From Pedobacter panaciterrae (GTDB lineage: Bacteria; Bacteroidota; Bacteroidia; Sphingobacteriales; Sphingobacteriaceae), in assembly GCF_001636695.1 (NCBI RefSeq), contig NZ_LGEL01000019.1, forward strand, positions 158,108 through 222,107: a stretch of 64,000 bases of DNA, written 5' to 3'. Both the position numbers and the translations under genes were made by a program. Below are positions 27,114 to 35,986 of this stretch, in pieces. The notes below the pieces were generated by a model, which saw only the letters and a list, made by a program, of their open reading frames with translations, was not told the origin of the DNA and did not search any database. Within the stretch, counting starts at the first letter, position 1. Every line of letters starts with the position of its first letter.

Positions 27114-27405
27114 AACTAAATTTATGAACTGTTCTATAAAGGGTTGATGTTTTCGTGACGGGAATATTACCTGTCTTAAAATAAAGTTACGTTATTTTGT
27201 AATGAATTAGGACCAGGACCCTTGTTTCATTCTCTATCTTGCTAAACATTCTTAGGGTAGATGTTTAGGCTAACTATTATTATTTCAGTTGTTTATGGGC
27301 AAGGGTGTGTGTATGTTGAAAATTATTTGGTTAGTACTACTAATAATTGTTGTAAACTTATAATGTATTTTTAACACAGGGATCTGTTCTTTAATTATTT
27401 GATAC
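27114..27405. other. Intergenic spacer between divergent ALDH and TPR genes
   Basis: This 292-base AT-rich spacer must hold two promoters. I see no gene, clear promoter or strong hairpin in it. Confidence 0.4.
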
Positions 27406-28809
27406 ATGGAAGAGGAATTTTATTTTGATTTTAGCGATGATGCGCAACGTTCAGTAGAGCGTTACGAAGAGATGATACGTAATCAGGATCAGTACTTTTT
27501 TGATGCCCAGGCCTTTGAAAATATTATTGATTACTACATTGAGAAGAACGACCCCGTAAAGGCATTGCAGGTAATAGAATATGCTTTAAATCAGCATCCT
27601 TATGCCGCAGTATTCCTGGTTAAGCAGGCTCAGCTGTTATTTGTTACAGACCAAACCGAGCGTGCGTTTTTGGCACTTCAAAAAGCAGAGATGCTTGAGG
27701 CGTCGGAAGCTGAAATCTATATTCTTAGAGGGAATATCTATAATAGCCTTGAGCGTTATTCAGAAGCTTTGGATAATTTTCAGAAAGCACTTGAATTTGC
27801 TGAAACTACAGATGAAATCTTGTTACAAATTGCTTATGTGTATCAAAACATGCTCGACTACGAGAGCGCGATTGTTTACATTAAGCAGAGTTTGGAGCAG
27901 AATATGGAAAATAAGGACGGATTGTACGAACTTGCTTTCTGTTATGATATATTAGATAAGCAAGAAGAAAGTATTCAATTTTATCAGGAATATATTGATA
28001 ATGATCCTTATTCTTATGCTGCATGGTATAATCTTGCAAATTCCTATCACAAACTTGATCTTTTTGAAAAAGCGATTGATGCTTATGATTACGCCATTCT
28101 GATTAAGGACAATTTTGCTTCTGCCTATTATAATAAAGGAAATGCTTTAGTTCAGCTTGACCGCTTTGCAGAAGCAATAGAGGTTTATAAGCATACTTTT
28201 GAATACGAAAAACCTAATGCTGATACTTATTGCGCAATAGGTGAATGTTATGAGAAATTAGAACGTATGGACGAGGCGAGATCCTACTATAAAAAGTCTG
28301 TAAAGATGGATCCAAAGATGGCAGATGCCTGGTTTGGAATAGGAGTAACGCTTAATTTTGAAGAACGTTTCTTTGAGTCACTTCATTTTTACAAAAAGGC
28401 AATTGAGCTTGATGATGAGAATCCTGACTTCTGGTTTGCAATGGCAGACGCTTATTATAAGCTCGGTCAGATAGAACAATCTGTTGAAGCTTATTACAAA
28501 GTTCTTGAATATAATCCGGTAGATGTTGAAGCCTGGCTGGATTTTTCGACAGTTTTATATGAACAGGGAAAATTGCTTGAGGCATCGGAAACCATTGCTG
28601 ATGCTATAAAAAACAACCCTGATGCAGCAGAGTTATACTATAGAATGGTAGCTTACCTGTTTGCCCTTGGAGAAAAGAACGACGCATTGTTATATCTTGA
28701 AACCGCATTGGCCACAGACCCGGATAAACATTATATTTTATTTGAATATTTGCCCCAATTACAGGAGAACGGTTCAATACTCGAAGTAATCAATCGTTAT
28801 TTAAAATAA
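27406..28809 (+). CDS. Tetratricopeptide-repeat protein
   Basis: This 467-residue soluble protein consists almost wholly of about twelve 34-residue TPR units (for example AEIYILRGNIYNSLERYSEA, AAWYNLANSYHKLDLFEKAI, ADAWFGIGVTLNFEERFFES). The N-terminus is acidic (EEEFYFDFSDDAQ). There is no signal peptide or catalytic domain, so it is probably a cytoplasmic scaffold. A terminator (28814-28852) follows, separating it from the phosphosulfolactate synthase gene, although TPR genes near comA and aroE are, to my recollection, common in Bacteroidota. Confidence 0.88.
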   Translation: MEEEFYFDFSDDAQRSVERYEEMIRNQDQYFFDAQAFENIIDYYIEKNDPVKALQVIEYALNQHPYAAVFLVKQAQLLFVTDQTERAFLALQKAEMLEASEAEIYILRGNIYNSLERYSEALDNFQKALEFAETTDEILLQIAYVYQNMLDYESAIVYIKQSLEQNMENKDGLYELAFCYDILDKQEESIQFYQEYIDNDPYSYAAWYNLANSYHKLDLFEKAIDAYDYAILIKDNFASAYYNKGNALVQLDRFAEAIEVYKHTFEYEKPNADTYCAIGECYEKLERMDEARSYYKKSVKMDPKMADAWFGIGVTLNFEERFFESLHFYKKAIELDDENPDFWFAMADAYYKLGQIEQSVEAYYKVLEYNPVDVEAWLDFSTVLYEQGKLLEASETIADAIKNNPDAAELYYRMVAYLFALGEKNDALLYLETALATDPDKHYILFEYLPQLQENGSILEVINRYLK

Positions 28810-28813
28810 AGGT

Positions 28814-28861
28814 CGGACAGTTTTTATTAGTTATGCTGATGAAAACTGTCCGATTTTTTTT
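28814..28861 (+). terminator. Terminator after the TPR gene
   Basis: CGGACAGTTTT (28814-28824) and AAAACTGTCCG (28842-28852) form a perfect 11-bp stem around a 17-base loop, followed by a run of eight T. A TAnnTTTG-like box for the next gene (CACCTTTG, 28862-28869) begins right after it. Confidence 0.9.
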
Positions 28862-28877
28862 CACCTTTGTGACCAAT

Positions 28878-29648
28878 ATGAATTACCCATTGAATAATAT
28901 ACCCGAACGACCTGTAAAACCTAGGAACAAAGGAATTACGATGGTTATGGATAAGGGGCTAAGCTTAAGACAAACAGAAGATTTTATAGACGTTGCCGGA
29001 ATACATACTGATATTGTAAAGCTAGGCTGGGCTACTTCTTTTGTAACTCCTAATCTGAAAGAGAAATTGGCTATTTATAAGGCTGCAGGTATTCCTACCT
29101 ACTTCGGTGGGACTCTTTTTGAAGCGTTTGTTATTAGAAATCAGTTCGATGATTACTGTAGAGTATTGGAACAATTCGATATGGAATACGTAGAAGTTTC
29201 TGACGGTTCAATTACTATCGAACATGATCTAAAATGCGAGTTTATTCAGAAATTATCTAAGCAGGTTACTGTAATTTCAGAAGTAGGATCTAAAGATGCC
29301 GCTAAAATATTTGCTCCATATAAATGGATTAAACTAATGCAGGCGGAAATAGAAGCTGGATCCTGGAAAGTAATAGCTGAAGCAAGAGAGGGTGGTAATG
29401 TTGGTATTTACAGGGGGTCTGGAGAGGTTAGAGAGGGATTGGTTGATGAAATCCTTACCCAGATTCCTGAAGAAACAATTATTTGGGAGGCCCCTCAAAA
29501 GGAACAGCAAGTATGGTTCATTAAGCTTCTTGGCTCAAATGTGAATCTCGGTAATATAGCCCCTGCTGAAGTTATACCTTTAGAAACTATTCGTTTAGGA
29601 TTAAGGGGAGATACATTCGATCACTTCTTGAACTTAGCAAAGTTGTAA
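28878..29648 (+). CDS. comA: Phosphosulfolactate synthase (ComA family)
   Basis: This 256-residue TIM-barrel enzyme of the ComA family, which adds sulfite to phosphoenolpyruvate to make phosphosulfolactate, shows family stretches GITMVMDKGLS, DIVKLGWATSF, IPTYFGGTLFEAF, YVEVSDGSI, ISEVGSKD, EAREGGNVGIYR and NVNLGNIAPAEVIPLE. In archaea this starts coenzyme M synthesis. In Bacteroidota its product is more likely used for sulfonates such as sulfolactate, or possibly sulfonolipid precursors, but no other gene of such a pathway is adjacent. The ATG at 28878 is chosen; the ATG at 28833 lies inside the terminator hairpin. Confidence 0.9.
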   Translation: MNYPLNNIPERPVKPRNKGITMVMDKGLSLRQTEDFIDVAGIHTDIVKLGWATSFVTPNLKEKLAIYKAAGIPTYFGGTLFEAFVIRNQFDDYCRVLEQFDMEYVEVSDGSITIEHDLKCEFIQKLSKQVTVISEVGSKDAAKIFAPYKWIKLMQAEIEAGSWKVIAEAREGGNVGIYRGSGEVREGLVDEILTQIPEETIIWEAPQKEQQVWFIKLLGSNVNLGNIAPAEVIPLETIRLGLRGDTFDHFLNLAKL

Positions 29649-29684
29649 TTTATAAATATTACCCGTTAATTGTAGCTTATTAAA

Positions 29685-30428
29685 ATGAGAAAATTTGGGT
29701 TAATCGGTTTTCCGTTATCACATTCCTTTTCAAAAAAATTTTTTACTGAGAAATTTTTAAATGAACATATTCCTAACTGTGAATATGAACTTTTTCCAAT
29801 TGAAGATATTAACCTATTGCCAGAACTTATTTCTCAAAATATCGAACTGGAAGGCATAAACGTAACTATTCCTTATAAACTAGCTGTACTTCCATTTTTA
29901 AATGAGGTTGACGAGGCAGCAGATCAAATAGGAGCCGTGAATTGTATTTCAATTCAACGCAATAACGGAGAGTTGTTATTGAAAGGCTATAATACTGATG
30001 CATATGGTTTTGAAGAGTCTTTAAAGCCGATGCTGAACAAACAACATAGAAAGGCACTTGTTTTTGGTGATGGCGGAGCAGCTAAAGCTGTTAAGTATGT
30101 TTTAAATAAATTGAAGATCCCTTTTATTGTAGTTACAAGGACAGTAACGCCATCAAGTATTCTTTATGATGCTGTAACTCCAGAACTACTTCAGGAGTAC
30201 ACTGTTTTGATAAATACAACACCTTTAGGGATGTCTCCAAATATTGAAACCTGTCCTGATATTCCTTACGAAGCATTGACCAATAATCATTTGGCCTATG
30301 ATCTGGTTTACAACCCTGAATCGACAACATTTCTTTTAAAATCCAATGCAAATGGAGCTAGTATCAAAAACGGATTGGAAATGCTATATCTTCAGGCAGA
30401 GAGATCCTGGTATATTTGGAATAAATAA
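29685..30428 (+). CDS. aroE: Shikimate dehydrogenase
   Basis: This 247-residue NADP-dependent enzyme reduces 3-dehydroshikimate to shikimate in the chorismate pathway. Motifs are FGLIGFPLSHSFSKKFF (substrate loop, about 4-20), GINVTIPYKLAV (with catalytic Lys, near 65), GYNTDAYGF, the NADP-binding GDGGAAKAVKYVL (near 128) and the end GLEMLYLQAERSWYIW. It is a short form, typical of Bacteroidota. The gldD start follows the stop with no gap, suggesting co-transcription. Confidence 0.94.
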   Translation: MRKFGLIGFPLSHSFSKKFFTEKFLNEHIPNCEYELFPIEDINLLPELISQNIELEGINVTIPYKLAVLPFLNEVDEAADQIGAVNCISIQRNNGELLLKGYNTDAYGFEESLKPMLNKQHRKALVFGDGGAAKAVKYVLNKLKIPFIVVTRTVTPSSILYDAVTPELLQEYTVLINTTPLGMSPNIETCPDIPYEALTNNHLAYDLVYNPESTTFLLKSNANGASIKNGLEMLYLQAERSWYIWNK

Positions 30429-31016
30429 ATGAATAAGAATACTTTTTTTTTCCTTTTTATGTTAATTGTATTGCTTTCTGCATGCACATCGGGGAGTGAA
30501 TACTCTCCTAAGCCCAGGGGGTACTTTAATATAGAAATGCCAAAAAAAGTGTACAGAACCTTTAATAACGGGTGTGCGTTTTCATTTGAATATCCGGTTT
30601 ATGCAGAAATGTTGAAAGACAGTAGTAAGGATACAAGACCCTGTTGGTACAATCTTTCGTTTAGTCAATTTAATGGGCGTTTACATTTAACATATTACGA
30701 TGTATCTTCAAAAAAAGAATATGAAGGATTGGTTGAAGATGCACGGACTTTTGCATTTAAACATACGGTAAAAGCTAATTCAATAGATCAGAAGCTGATA
30801 AACTACCCGGAAAAGAAAGTATATGGAGTATATTATGCAATAGAGGGCAATACAGCCTCTTCTGTTCAGTTCTTTTTAACAGATAGTACCAAGCATTACT
30901 TTAGAGGTGCGTTGTATTTTAATGAACGACCTCAGTACGATTCTATACAACCAGTCGTTTCCTTTATTAAAAAGGATATTGATAGAATGATTGGTACATT
31001 TAAATGGATAAATTAA
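30429..31016 (+). CDS. gldD: Gliding motility lipoprotein GldD
   Basis: This 195-residue lipoprotein has a lipobox at Cys19 (LLSAC) and the GldD signature YSPKPRGYFNIEMPKKVY just after it, with CAFSFEYPVYA and CWYNLSFSQFNGRLHLTYY further on. In Flavobacterium, GldD is needed for gliding and the type IX secretion system, and is usually beside gldE. Here gldE is absent; the neighbours are aroE and an MBL hydrolase. No other T9SS gene is in the window, so gliding itself cannot be inferred. Confidence 0.92.
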   Translation: MNKNTFFFLFMLIVLLSACTSGSEYSPKPRGYFNIEMPKKVYRTFNNGCAFSFEYPVYAEMLKDSSKDTRPCWYNLSFSQFNGRLHLTYYDVSSKKEYEGLVEDARTFAFKHTVKANSIDQKLINYPEKKVYGVYYAIEGNTASSVQFFLTDSTKHYFRGALYFNERPQYDSIQPVVSFIKKDIDRMIGTFKWIN

Positions 31017-31037
31017 TACAGCATAAGGAATTTTAAA

Positions 31038-31676
31038 ATGATCAGTATACAAAGATTTACTTTTAACCCTGTAAGGGAAAATACCTATGTTTTATATGAT
31101 GAAACAGGTGAATGTGTGATAATTGACCCTGGAATGTATGATGGAGAAGAGCAAAATATTCTGGCTAAATTTATAAAGGAGGAGAACCTGAAGCCGGTAC
31201 TTTTATTAAATACCCATTGTCATTATGATCATGTATTCGGGAATAAATTCATTTATGATAATTGGGGATTAAAACCACAATTCCATAAAGGCGAATTATA
31301 TGTGTTGCAGGCAATACCTGGGTATGTGCCTCAAATGGGGTTACATTATGAGCTTTCGCCTGAACCTGAGGTTTTTTTACCTGAAACGGGAAAGGTTAAG
31401 TTTGGTAATAGCGAGCTTGATTTGATTTTTGCTCCTGGCCATTCGCCAGCACATTTATGCTTCTATGCTGCTGCTGATAATTTTCTTATTGGGGGTGATG
31501 TATTATTTTATTCAAGCATAGGTCGTACTGACCTTCCTGGAGGAAACCACATGCAATTGATCAATAGTATCAAAAATAACTTGTTTATATTGCCGGATGA
31601 TTGTGAGGTTTTCCCGGGGCACGGGCAGCCTACTACAATAGGCTTTGAGAAGCTTCATAATCCTTTTTTACAATAA
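31038..31676 (+). CDS. MBL-fold metallo-hydrolase (glyoxalase II-like)
   Basis: This 212-residue cytoplasmic hydrolase has the metal-binding THCHYDH motif (HxHxDH, near residues 59-64), the GHSPAHLCFY segment supplying a further His, GGDVLFYSSIGRTDLPGG with the bridging Asp, and the final PGHGQPTTIGFE His. This pattern is that of the glyoxalase II/YcbL-like branch, which cleaves thioesters such as S-lactoylglutathione. The exact substrate is unknown. It follows gldD by 21 bases. Confidence 0.9.
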   Translation: MISIQRFTFNPVRENTYVLYDETGECVIIDPGMYDGEEQNILAKFIKEENLKPVLLLNTHCHYDHVFGNKFIYDNWGLKPQFHKGELYVLQAIPGYVPQMGLHYELSPEPEVFLPETGKVKFGNSELDLIFAPGHSPAHLCFYAAADNFLIGGDVLFYSSIGRTDLPGGNHMQLINSIKNNLFILPDDCEVFPGHGQPTTIGFEKLHNPFLQ

Positions 31677-31692
31677 TTTTATCAATAAATAA

Positions 31693-32925
31693 TTGAATAC
31701 ACCTTTCTACATAGCTCGCAGGTATCTTTTCGCGAAAAAGTCTACCAATGCTATAAACATCATTTCTACAATTTCTGTGGTTGGTGTTTTTGTAGGAAGT
31801 GCGGCATTAATTATTATACTATCTGTATTTAATGGTTTTGAAGAGGTTGTGTTAAAGATGTTTAATACAATAACTCCTCAAATAGTTATTTCTCCTATTC
31901 ATGGTAAAACATTTGAACCAAATACTGTCTATTTTAATAAGTTAAGACAGAATAAGAGTATTTATTCATATAGTGAGGTATTGTCAGAAAACGCCTTGTT
32001 AAGATATAACAGTAAACAGTCAGTAGGTCTTATCAAAGGAGTTAGTCCGGATTATTTGAAAAATAAAAGTCTAGATAGTATCACTATTGAAGGTAAGTTT
32101 CTACTGGAAAACACTACTGGAAGTTATGCTGTAATTGGTTCTGCAATTCAAACTTACCTGATGGTAAATACCACAGATCCATTTAATCCACTGCAGATAT
32201 TCTCTCCCAAAAAGGGGAGTAAAGCCAGTTCAATTAATCCTGCAGATGATTTTACTGTATTATCAATTCCTGTGTCCGGAGTTTTTGAGGTTCAACAGGA
32301 TTTTGATAATGTTGCAATTGTGCCCTTAAAATTTGCGAGAGATTTATTGGGAGAGCCCCAAAAGATTACCTCTATTGAAATTAACCTAAAAAAAGGAATT
32401 GATGCGAATGCTTTTAAGCAGGATATCGAGGAAAGTATAGGCAAAAATTTTGAAGTGAAGGACAGGATACAACAAAACAAAGTGTTGTATAATATTCTTG
32501 GGAGCGAAAAATGGGCGGTTTACATTATCCTTACTTTTATTTTAATTATCGCTATCTTTAATATTATTGGTTCGTTGACGATGTTGGTTATAGATAAATT
32601 GAAAGATATAGCCGTATTAAGCAGCCTGGGGGCCGGCAAAAAATTAATTAAACGAATATTTCTATTTGAAGGAATGATGATTACTATGACAGGCTGCATT
32701 GTTGGTTTGGTAGTCGGATTTCTCTTCTGTTTACTACAACAAAAGATCGGACTTATTAAAATGTCACAAGACAACCTGGTGATCACCAATGCGTATCCAG
32801 TGGCATTTAAGTGGAAGGACTTTGTGTTGGTGTTTTTAACTGTAAGTGTGTTTTCCTTTGTGGCATCAGCTTTGTCATCTAACTTAAGTGTTAAGAAGAT
32901 AAACCACTTAAATCAAGATCTCTAA
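31693..32925 (+). CDS. LolC/LolE-like ABC transporter permease (FtsX domain)
   Basis: This 410-residue inner-membrane protein has a first helix (about 20-48), a large periplasmic domain (about 50-275) and three C-terminal helices (about 278-300, 325-350 and 372-395), the MacB/LolCE-FtsX layout. The N-terminal FYIARRYLFAKKSTNAINIIS matches Bacteroidota LolC-like proteins. Lol permeases extract lipoproteins from the inner membrane for transport to the outer membrane. It starts with TTG at 31693, as there is no ATG giving the conserved N-terminus. The ATPase partner is not adjacent. Confidence 0.88.
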   Translation: MNTPFYIARRYLFAKKSTNAINIISTISVVGVFVGSAALIIILSVFNGFEEVVLKMFNTITPQIVISPIHGKTFEPNTVYFNKLRQNKSIYSYSEVLSENALLRYNSKQSVGLIKGVSPDYLKNKSLDSITIEGKFLLENTTGSYAVIGSAIQTYLMVNTTDPFNPLQIFSPKKGSKASSINPADDFTVLSIPVSGVFEVQQDFDNVAIVPLKFARDLLGEPQKITSIEINLKKGIDANAFKQDIEESIGKNFEVKDRIQQNKVLYNILGSEKWAVYIILTFILIIAIFNIIGSLTMLVIDKLKDIAVLSSLGAGKKLIKRIFLFEGMMITMTGCIVGLVVGFLFCLLQQKIGLIKMSQDNLVITNAYPVAFKWKDFVLVFLTVSVFSFVASALSSNLSVKKINHLNQDL

Positions 32926-32929
32926 TCAT

Positions 32930-33310
32930 ATGAATCGATTTAATAAGAATTCAGTAGTTTTATTAGTGTTGCTTACAGGAGTAATTATAGCCTGTAACAG
33001 GAAGGATGCCGAAGAAACAGCAGGAACTACAAGAGTAATAAAAGGATTGTATAGCTATGGCCCGGAAATAAAGTCTTTTACCGACTGTGATGAGGGGAGA
33101 GAGTATTGGGTGGCAGATAGTGCAAAAACACTGGAACTTGCATATAGTAACTTCAATTTTGAAAAACCTTATGAACCTGTTTATATTGAAGTAGAGTGTC
33201 ATTTAATTAAATCTGACAGCTTAATTGTCTCGGCAGATTTTGACTCCACTATGGTAGTAACAAAAGTGCTAAAAATAACTAAAGAGATACCTGATGGGCC
33301 ATGTAACTAG
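32930..33310 (+). CDS. Small lipoprotein of unknown function
   Basis: This 126-residue lipoprotein has a lipobox at Cys22 (VIIAC). The mature part contains GLYSYGPEIKSFTDCDEGREYWV and PYEPVYIEVECHL, which resemble the NlpE/META-like secreted beta-barrel lipoproteins, but I cannot name the family. It starts 4 bases after the LolC-like gene, so the lipoprotein and a lipoprotein-export permease are co-transcribed. It overlaps mqnD tail to tail by 4 bases (CTAG). Confidence 0.7.
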   Translation: MNRFNKNSVVLLVLLTGVIIACNRKDAEETAGTTRVIKGLYSYGPEIKSFTDCDEGREYWVADSAKTLELAYSNFNFEKPYEPVYIEVECHLIKSDSLIVSADFDSTMVVTKVLKITKEIPDGPCN

Positions 33311-34164
33311 TTAGCAGCTAGTGCGGTTAAATATAAATCATGCTCAATGGATTGAATTAATCCCCTTTCAATAGCCAGTTTAAACAATACATCTATTGCT
33401 TTTCTTCCTTCTACTCCAAGATCAATAGAGTATTTATTTACATACAGCTCAATATGCTTATACATAACCTCTTCACTCATTTCCTGGGCATGTTGTTTAA
33501 TAAATTCTATACCTGATTTAGGGTTTTCAAAGGCAAATTCAACAGATTTTCTCACTAATCTGTTGAATTTTTCCTGTATCTCTCTATCAATATTTCTATT
33601 GATTACAATTCCTCCAAGGGGGATGGCACAGCCTGTTAATTGTTCCCAATAACTTCCAAGGTCAACAATTTTATGAAGTCCTTTCTCAGAATAAGTAAAA
33701 CGATTCTCATGAATAATTAGCCCCACATCAATCCTGTTATTAAGCAAAGCTGATTCGATTTCAGAGAAAATCATTTCCTGTTTATCTACTAAATGGGGAA
33801 AGGCAATCCCTAATAAAAAATTAGCAGTGGTATATTTTCCGGGTATTCCAACTTTAAGATTTGAAGTTAATTCCTTTGTGTTGTGAATAAGATTTTCATT
33901 TTTACAAATAAGCAGAGGACCTACACCAAAACCAAGGGCGCTTCCGGCATCTAATAAGGCATATTGCTTGCATACATGAGCAAAGGCATGAAAACTAAGC
34001 TTGGTAATGTCTAGTTCACCTCTAAAAGCCTTTTGATTTAAGGTTTCAACATCGTCGAAGAATACTTCGAAATCTAAACCTTCAGTGTCAATTTTATGAT
34101 GTATAAGGGCATCAAAAATAAATGTATCGTTTGGGCAGGGAGAAAAGCCAAGACTAAGTTTCAT
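33307..34164 (-). CDS. mqnD: 1,4-dihydroxy-6-naphthoate synthase
   Basis: This 285-residue periplasmic-binding-protein-fold enzyme catalyses a late step of the futalosine menaquinone pathway: cyclic dehypoxanthinyl futalosine to 1,4-dihydroxy-6-naphthoate. Visible motifs are GFSPCPNDTFIFDAL (about 6-20), DVETLNQKAF, DITKLSFHAFAH, and GLIIHENRFTY with GCAIPLGGIVINR (His and surrounding residues of the active site). No signal peptide, so it is cytoplasmic, as expected. It follows mqnB on the same strand with a 34-base gap. Confidence 0.94.
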   Translation of the reverse strand: MKLSLGFSPCPNDTFIFDALIHHKIDTEGLDFEVFFDDVETLNQKAFRGELDITKLSFHAFAHVCKQYALLDAGSALGFGVGPLLICKNENLIHNTKELTSNLKVGIPGKYTTANFLLGIAFPHLVDKQEMIFSEIESALLNNRIDVGLIIHENRFTYSEKGLHKIVDLGSYWEQLTGCAIPLGGIVINRNIDREIQEKFNRLVRKSVEFAFENPKSGIEFIKQHAQEMSEEVMYKHIELYVNKYSIDLGVEGRKAIDVLFKLAIERGLIQSIEHDLYLTALAAN

Positions 34165-34198
34165 GGCATAAAGATAAGCAGTATGAAAAGTTGAATAG

Positions 34199-34831
34199 TT
34201 ATGTATTTGTCAAAAATCCAACTGTCCATTCGTTTAAGTTTTTAATTGCAAGACCAATATTCCATGCTTCCTTGTTTCTGGGTTCAACATAATTGGAAAT
34301 GCTGCGGATTTGCAAGCAAGGGATGCCCGATTTTTCGCAGGCATACAATACAGCAGCTCCCTCCATGCTTTCTGTTATAGGATTTAGACGTTTTTTAATA
34401 GCCGAAATACTTGTTTCGTTGCCATGAACACGATTAACAGTTATTCCCTTAACTTTTTTTAGTTTTGTAACCGATTCACTTAATAGGTTATTGTAGGCAG
34501 AATAACTGCTTTTCCCAAACCCAAGCTCATCAATACCGATAAAGTGCTCCTTGTTTTCTGCTCCAAGTTCTGCAAACTCATCTATTGTTATATTTAGTAC
34601 AGACCCTAATGGGATTGAAGGATCAAAACATCCCGCAATTCCTAAATTTACAACAAGGTTGTATTTGGCTGATAAATGCTGCCCCAAGGCAAATGCAGTT
34701 GCTGTCATACCTACACCTGTAATTAGAATGTCAAATTCAGGAGTTTGCATGAAGTCTTTGTCAGAGAGCTTAAAATGCTCAATTATTAACCCTATTTCTG
34801 GCCTTGTAGCAGCCACTAGCAGAATCTTCAT
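34199..34831 (-). CDS. mqnB: Futalosine hydrolase
   Basis: This 210-residue nucleoside hydrolase of the MTA/SAH nucleosidase fold cleaves futalosine to dehypoxanthine futalosine and hypoxanthine. It shows LVAATRPEIG (about 4-13), LVNLGIAGCFDPSIPLGSV, and the catalytic region SMEGAAVLYACEKSGIPCLQIRSISNYVEPR (about 160-190). The start MKILLVAAT at 34831 is preferred to 34837. With mqnD downstream it forms a menaquinone sub-operon; MqnA, C and E are elsewhere. Confidence 0.93.
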   Translation of the reverse strand: MKILLVAATRPEIGLIIEHFKLSDKDFMQTPEFDILITGVGMTATAFALGQHLSAKYNLVVNLGIAGCFDPSIPLGSVLNITIDEFAELGAENKEHFIGIDELGFGKSSYSAYNNLLSESVTKLKKVKGITVNRVHGNETSISAIKKRLNPITESMEGAAVLYACEKSGIPCLQIRSISNYVEPRNKEAWNIGLAIKNLNEWTVGFLTNT

Positions 34832-34915
34832 AAACATCTAAGTTAGTGTTAAACCTTTCTACTTTAACCTTTCTGCGTATATTTGTTTGTTAATTACAAA
34901 TAATAACCTTTTATA

Positions 34916-35326
34916 ATGATATATATCACAAGAAAAGCATCATTTAACGCAGCCCATAAACTTTCAAGACCAGACTGGACTGAAGATAAAAATACGGAAG
35001 TTTACGGAAAATGTGCTAATCCAAACTGGCATGGACATAATTACCAGCTGTATGTAACTGTCAAAGGAGAGATCAATCCTGAAACAGGATTTTTGGTAGA
35101 CTTAAAATGGTTAAAGGATATTACAAATATTCATGTAGTTGATAAGATCGATCACAAGAACCTTAATCTGGATGTTGATTTCATGAAAGGAAAACTTGCC
35201 TCAACTGAGAATTTAGCCATAGCAATATGGGAGGAATTACATGCGCTTATTGCCGAATCAGGAGCTCAATTGCATTGCATAAAAATTTACGAAACCGAGA
35301 ATAATTTTGTTGAGTATTTCGGCTAA
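34916..35326 (+). CDS. queD: 6-carboxytetrahydropterin synthase / 6-pyruvoyl-tetrahydropterin synthase homologue
   Basis: This 136-residue enzyme of the PTPS/QueD fold has Zn-binding His residues in FNAAHKL (near 14) and [10 protein letters not shown] (near 39-43), the catalytic Cys in [11 protein letters not shown], and DHKNLN near 83. It converts dihydroneopterin triphosphate, made by the GTP cyclohydrolase encoded 11 bases downstream, into 6-carboxytetrahydropterin for queuosine, or a related pterin. A TATATTTG box (34878-34885) lies upstream. The queD-folE pairing fits a pterin operon. Confidence 0.92.
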   Translation: MIYITRKASFNAAHKLSRPDWTEDKNTEVYGKCANPNWHGHNYQLYVTVKGEINPETGFLVDLKWLKDITNIHVVDKIDHKNLNLDVDFMKGKLASTENLAIAIWEELHALIAESGAQLHCIKIYETENNFVEYFG

Positions 35327-35337
35327 TAATAACAGAT

Positions 35338-35967
35338 ATGAATCATACAGATCATTTAGATGAGACAGAAAACGGGTACATAAAAATTGACCGTTATAAC
35401 GAAGCGAAAATTGCTTCGGTAGCTAATCATTATAAAGATATATTAAGTCAGTTAGGAGAAGACCCTGAACGGGAAGGACTGATCAAAACTCCTGAACGTG
35501 TTGCCAAAGCCCTGCAATATTTAACGCATGGTTACGACCTCAACCCAGCTGAAATATTGCGCGGAGCTATGTTTAAAGAAGATTACAGTCAAATGGTTGT
35601 AGTTAAGGATATAGAGGTCTTTTCTATGTGTGAGCACCATATGCTTCCGTTTTTTGGTAAAGCTCATGTTGCTTATATACCTAATGGACATATTGTTGGA
35701 TTAAGTAAAATCCCACGTATTGTTGATGCATTTGCCAGACGACTACAGGTCCAGGAACGTTTAACGAACGAGATCAGAGATTGCATTCAGGAAACACTCC
35801 AGCCGGTAGGTGTTGCAGTTGTTATAGAGTGTAAACATTTATGTATGGCTATGAGAGGAATACAGAAGCAAAATTCTGTTACCACTACATCTGCATTTAC
35901 GGGAGAATTCGCAAAAGATAAAACAAGGGCTGAATTTTTAAGACTAATAACAGCCAATTTACATTAA
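35338..35967 (+). CDS. folE: GTP cyclohydrolase I
   Basis: This 209-residue enzyme opens the imidazole ring of GTP to form dihydroneopterin triphosphate, for folate and queuosine. The active-site Zn ligands appear in [20 protein letters not shown] (about 97-116) and the second Cys in [10 protein letters not shown] (near 166-175). [20 protein letters not shown] and GVQ-like loops complete the fold. Complete length for the family. It is part of the queD-folE-fabD run. Confidence 0.95.
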   Translation: MNHTDHLDETENGYIKIDRYNEAKIASVANHYKDILSQLGEDPEREGLIKTPERVAKALQYLTHGYDLNPAEILRGAMFKEDYSQMVVVKDIEVFSMCEHHMLPFFGKAHVAYIPNGHIVGLSKIPRIVDAFARRLQVQERLTNEIRDCIQETLQPVGVAVVIECKHLCMAMRGIQKQNSVTTTSAFTGEFAKDKTRAEFLRLITANLH

Positions 35968-35986
35968 AAAAGAACTAATAATATTT

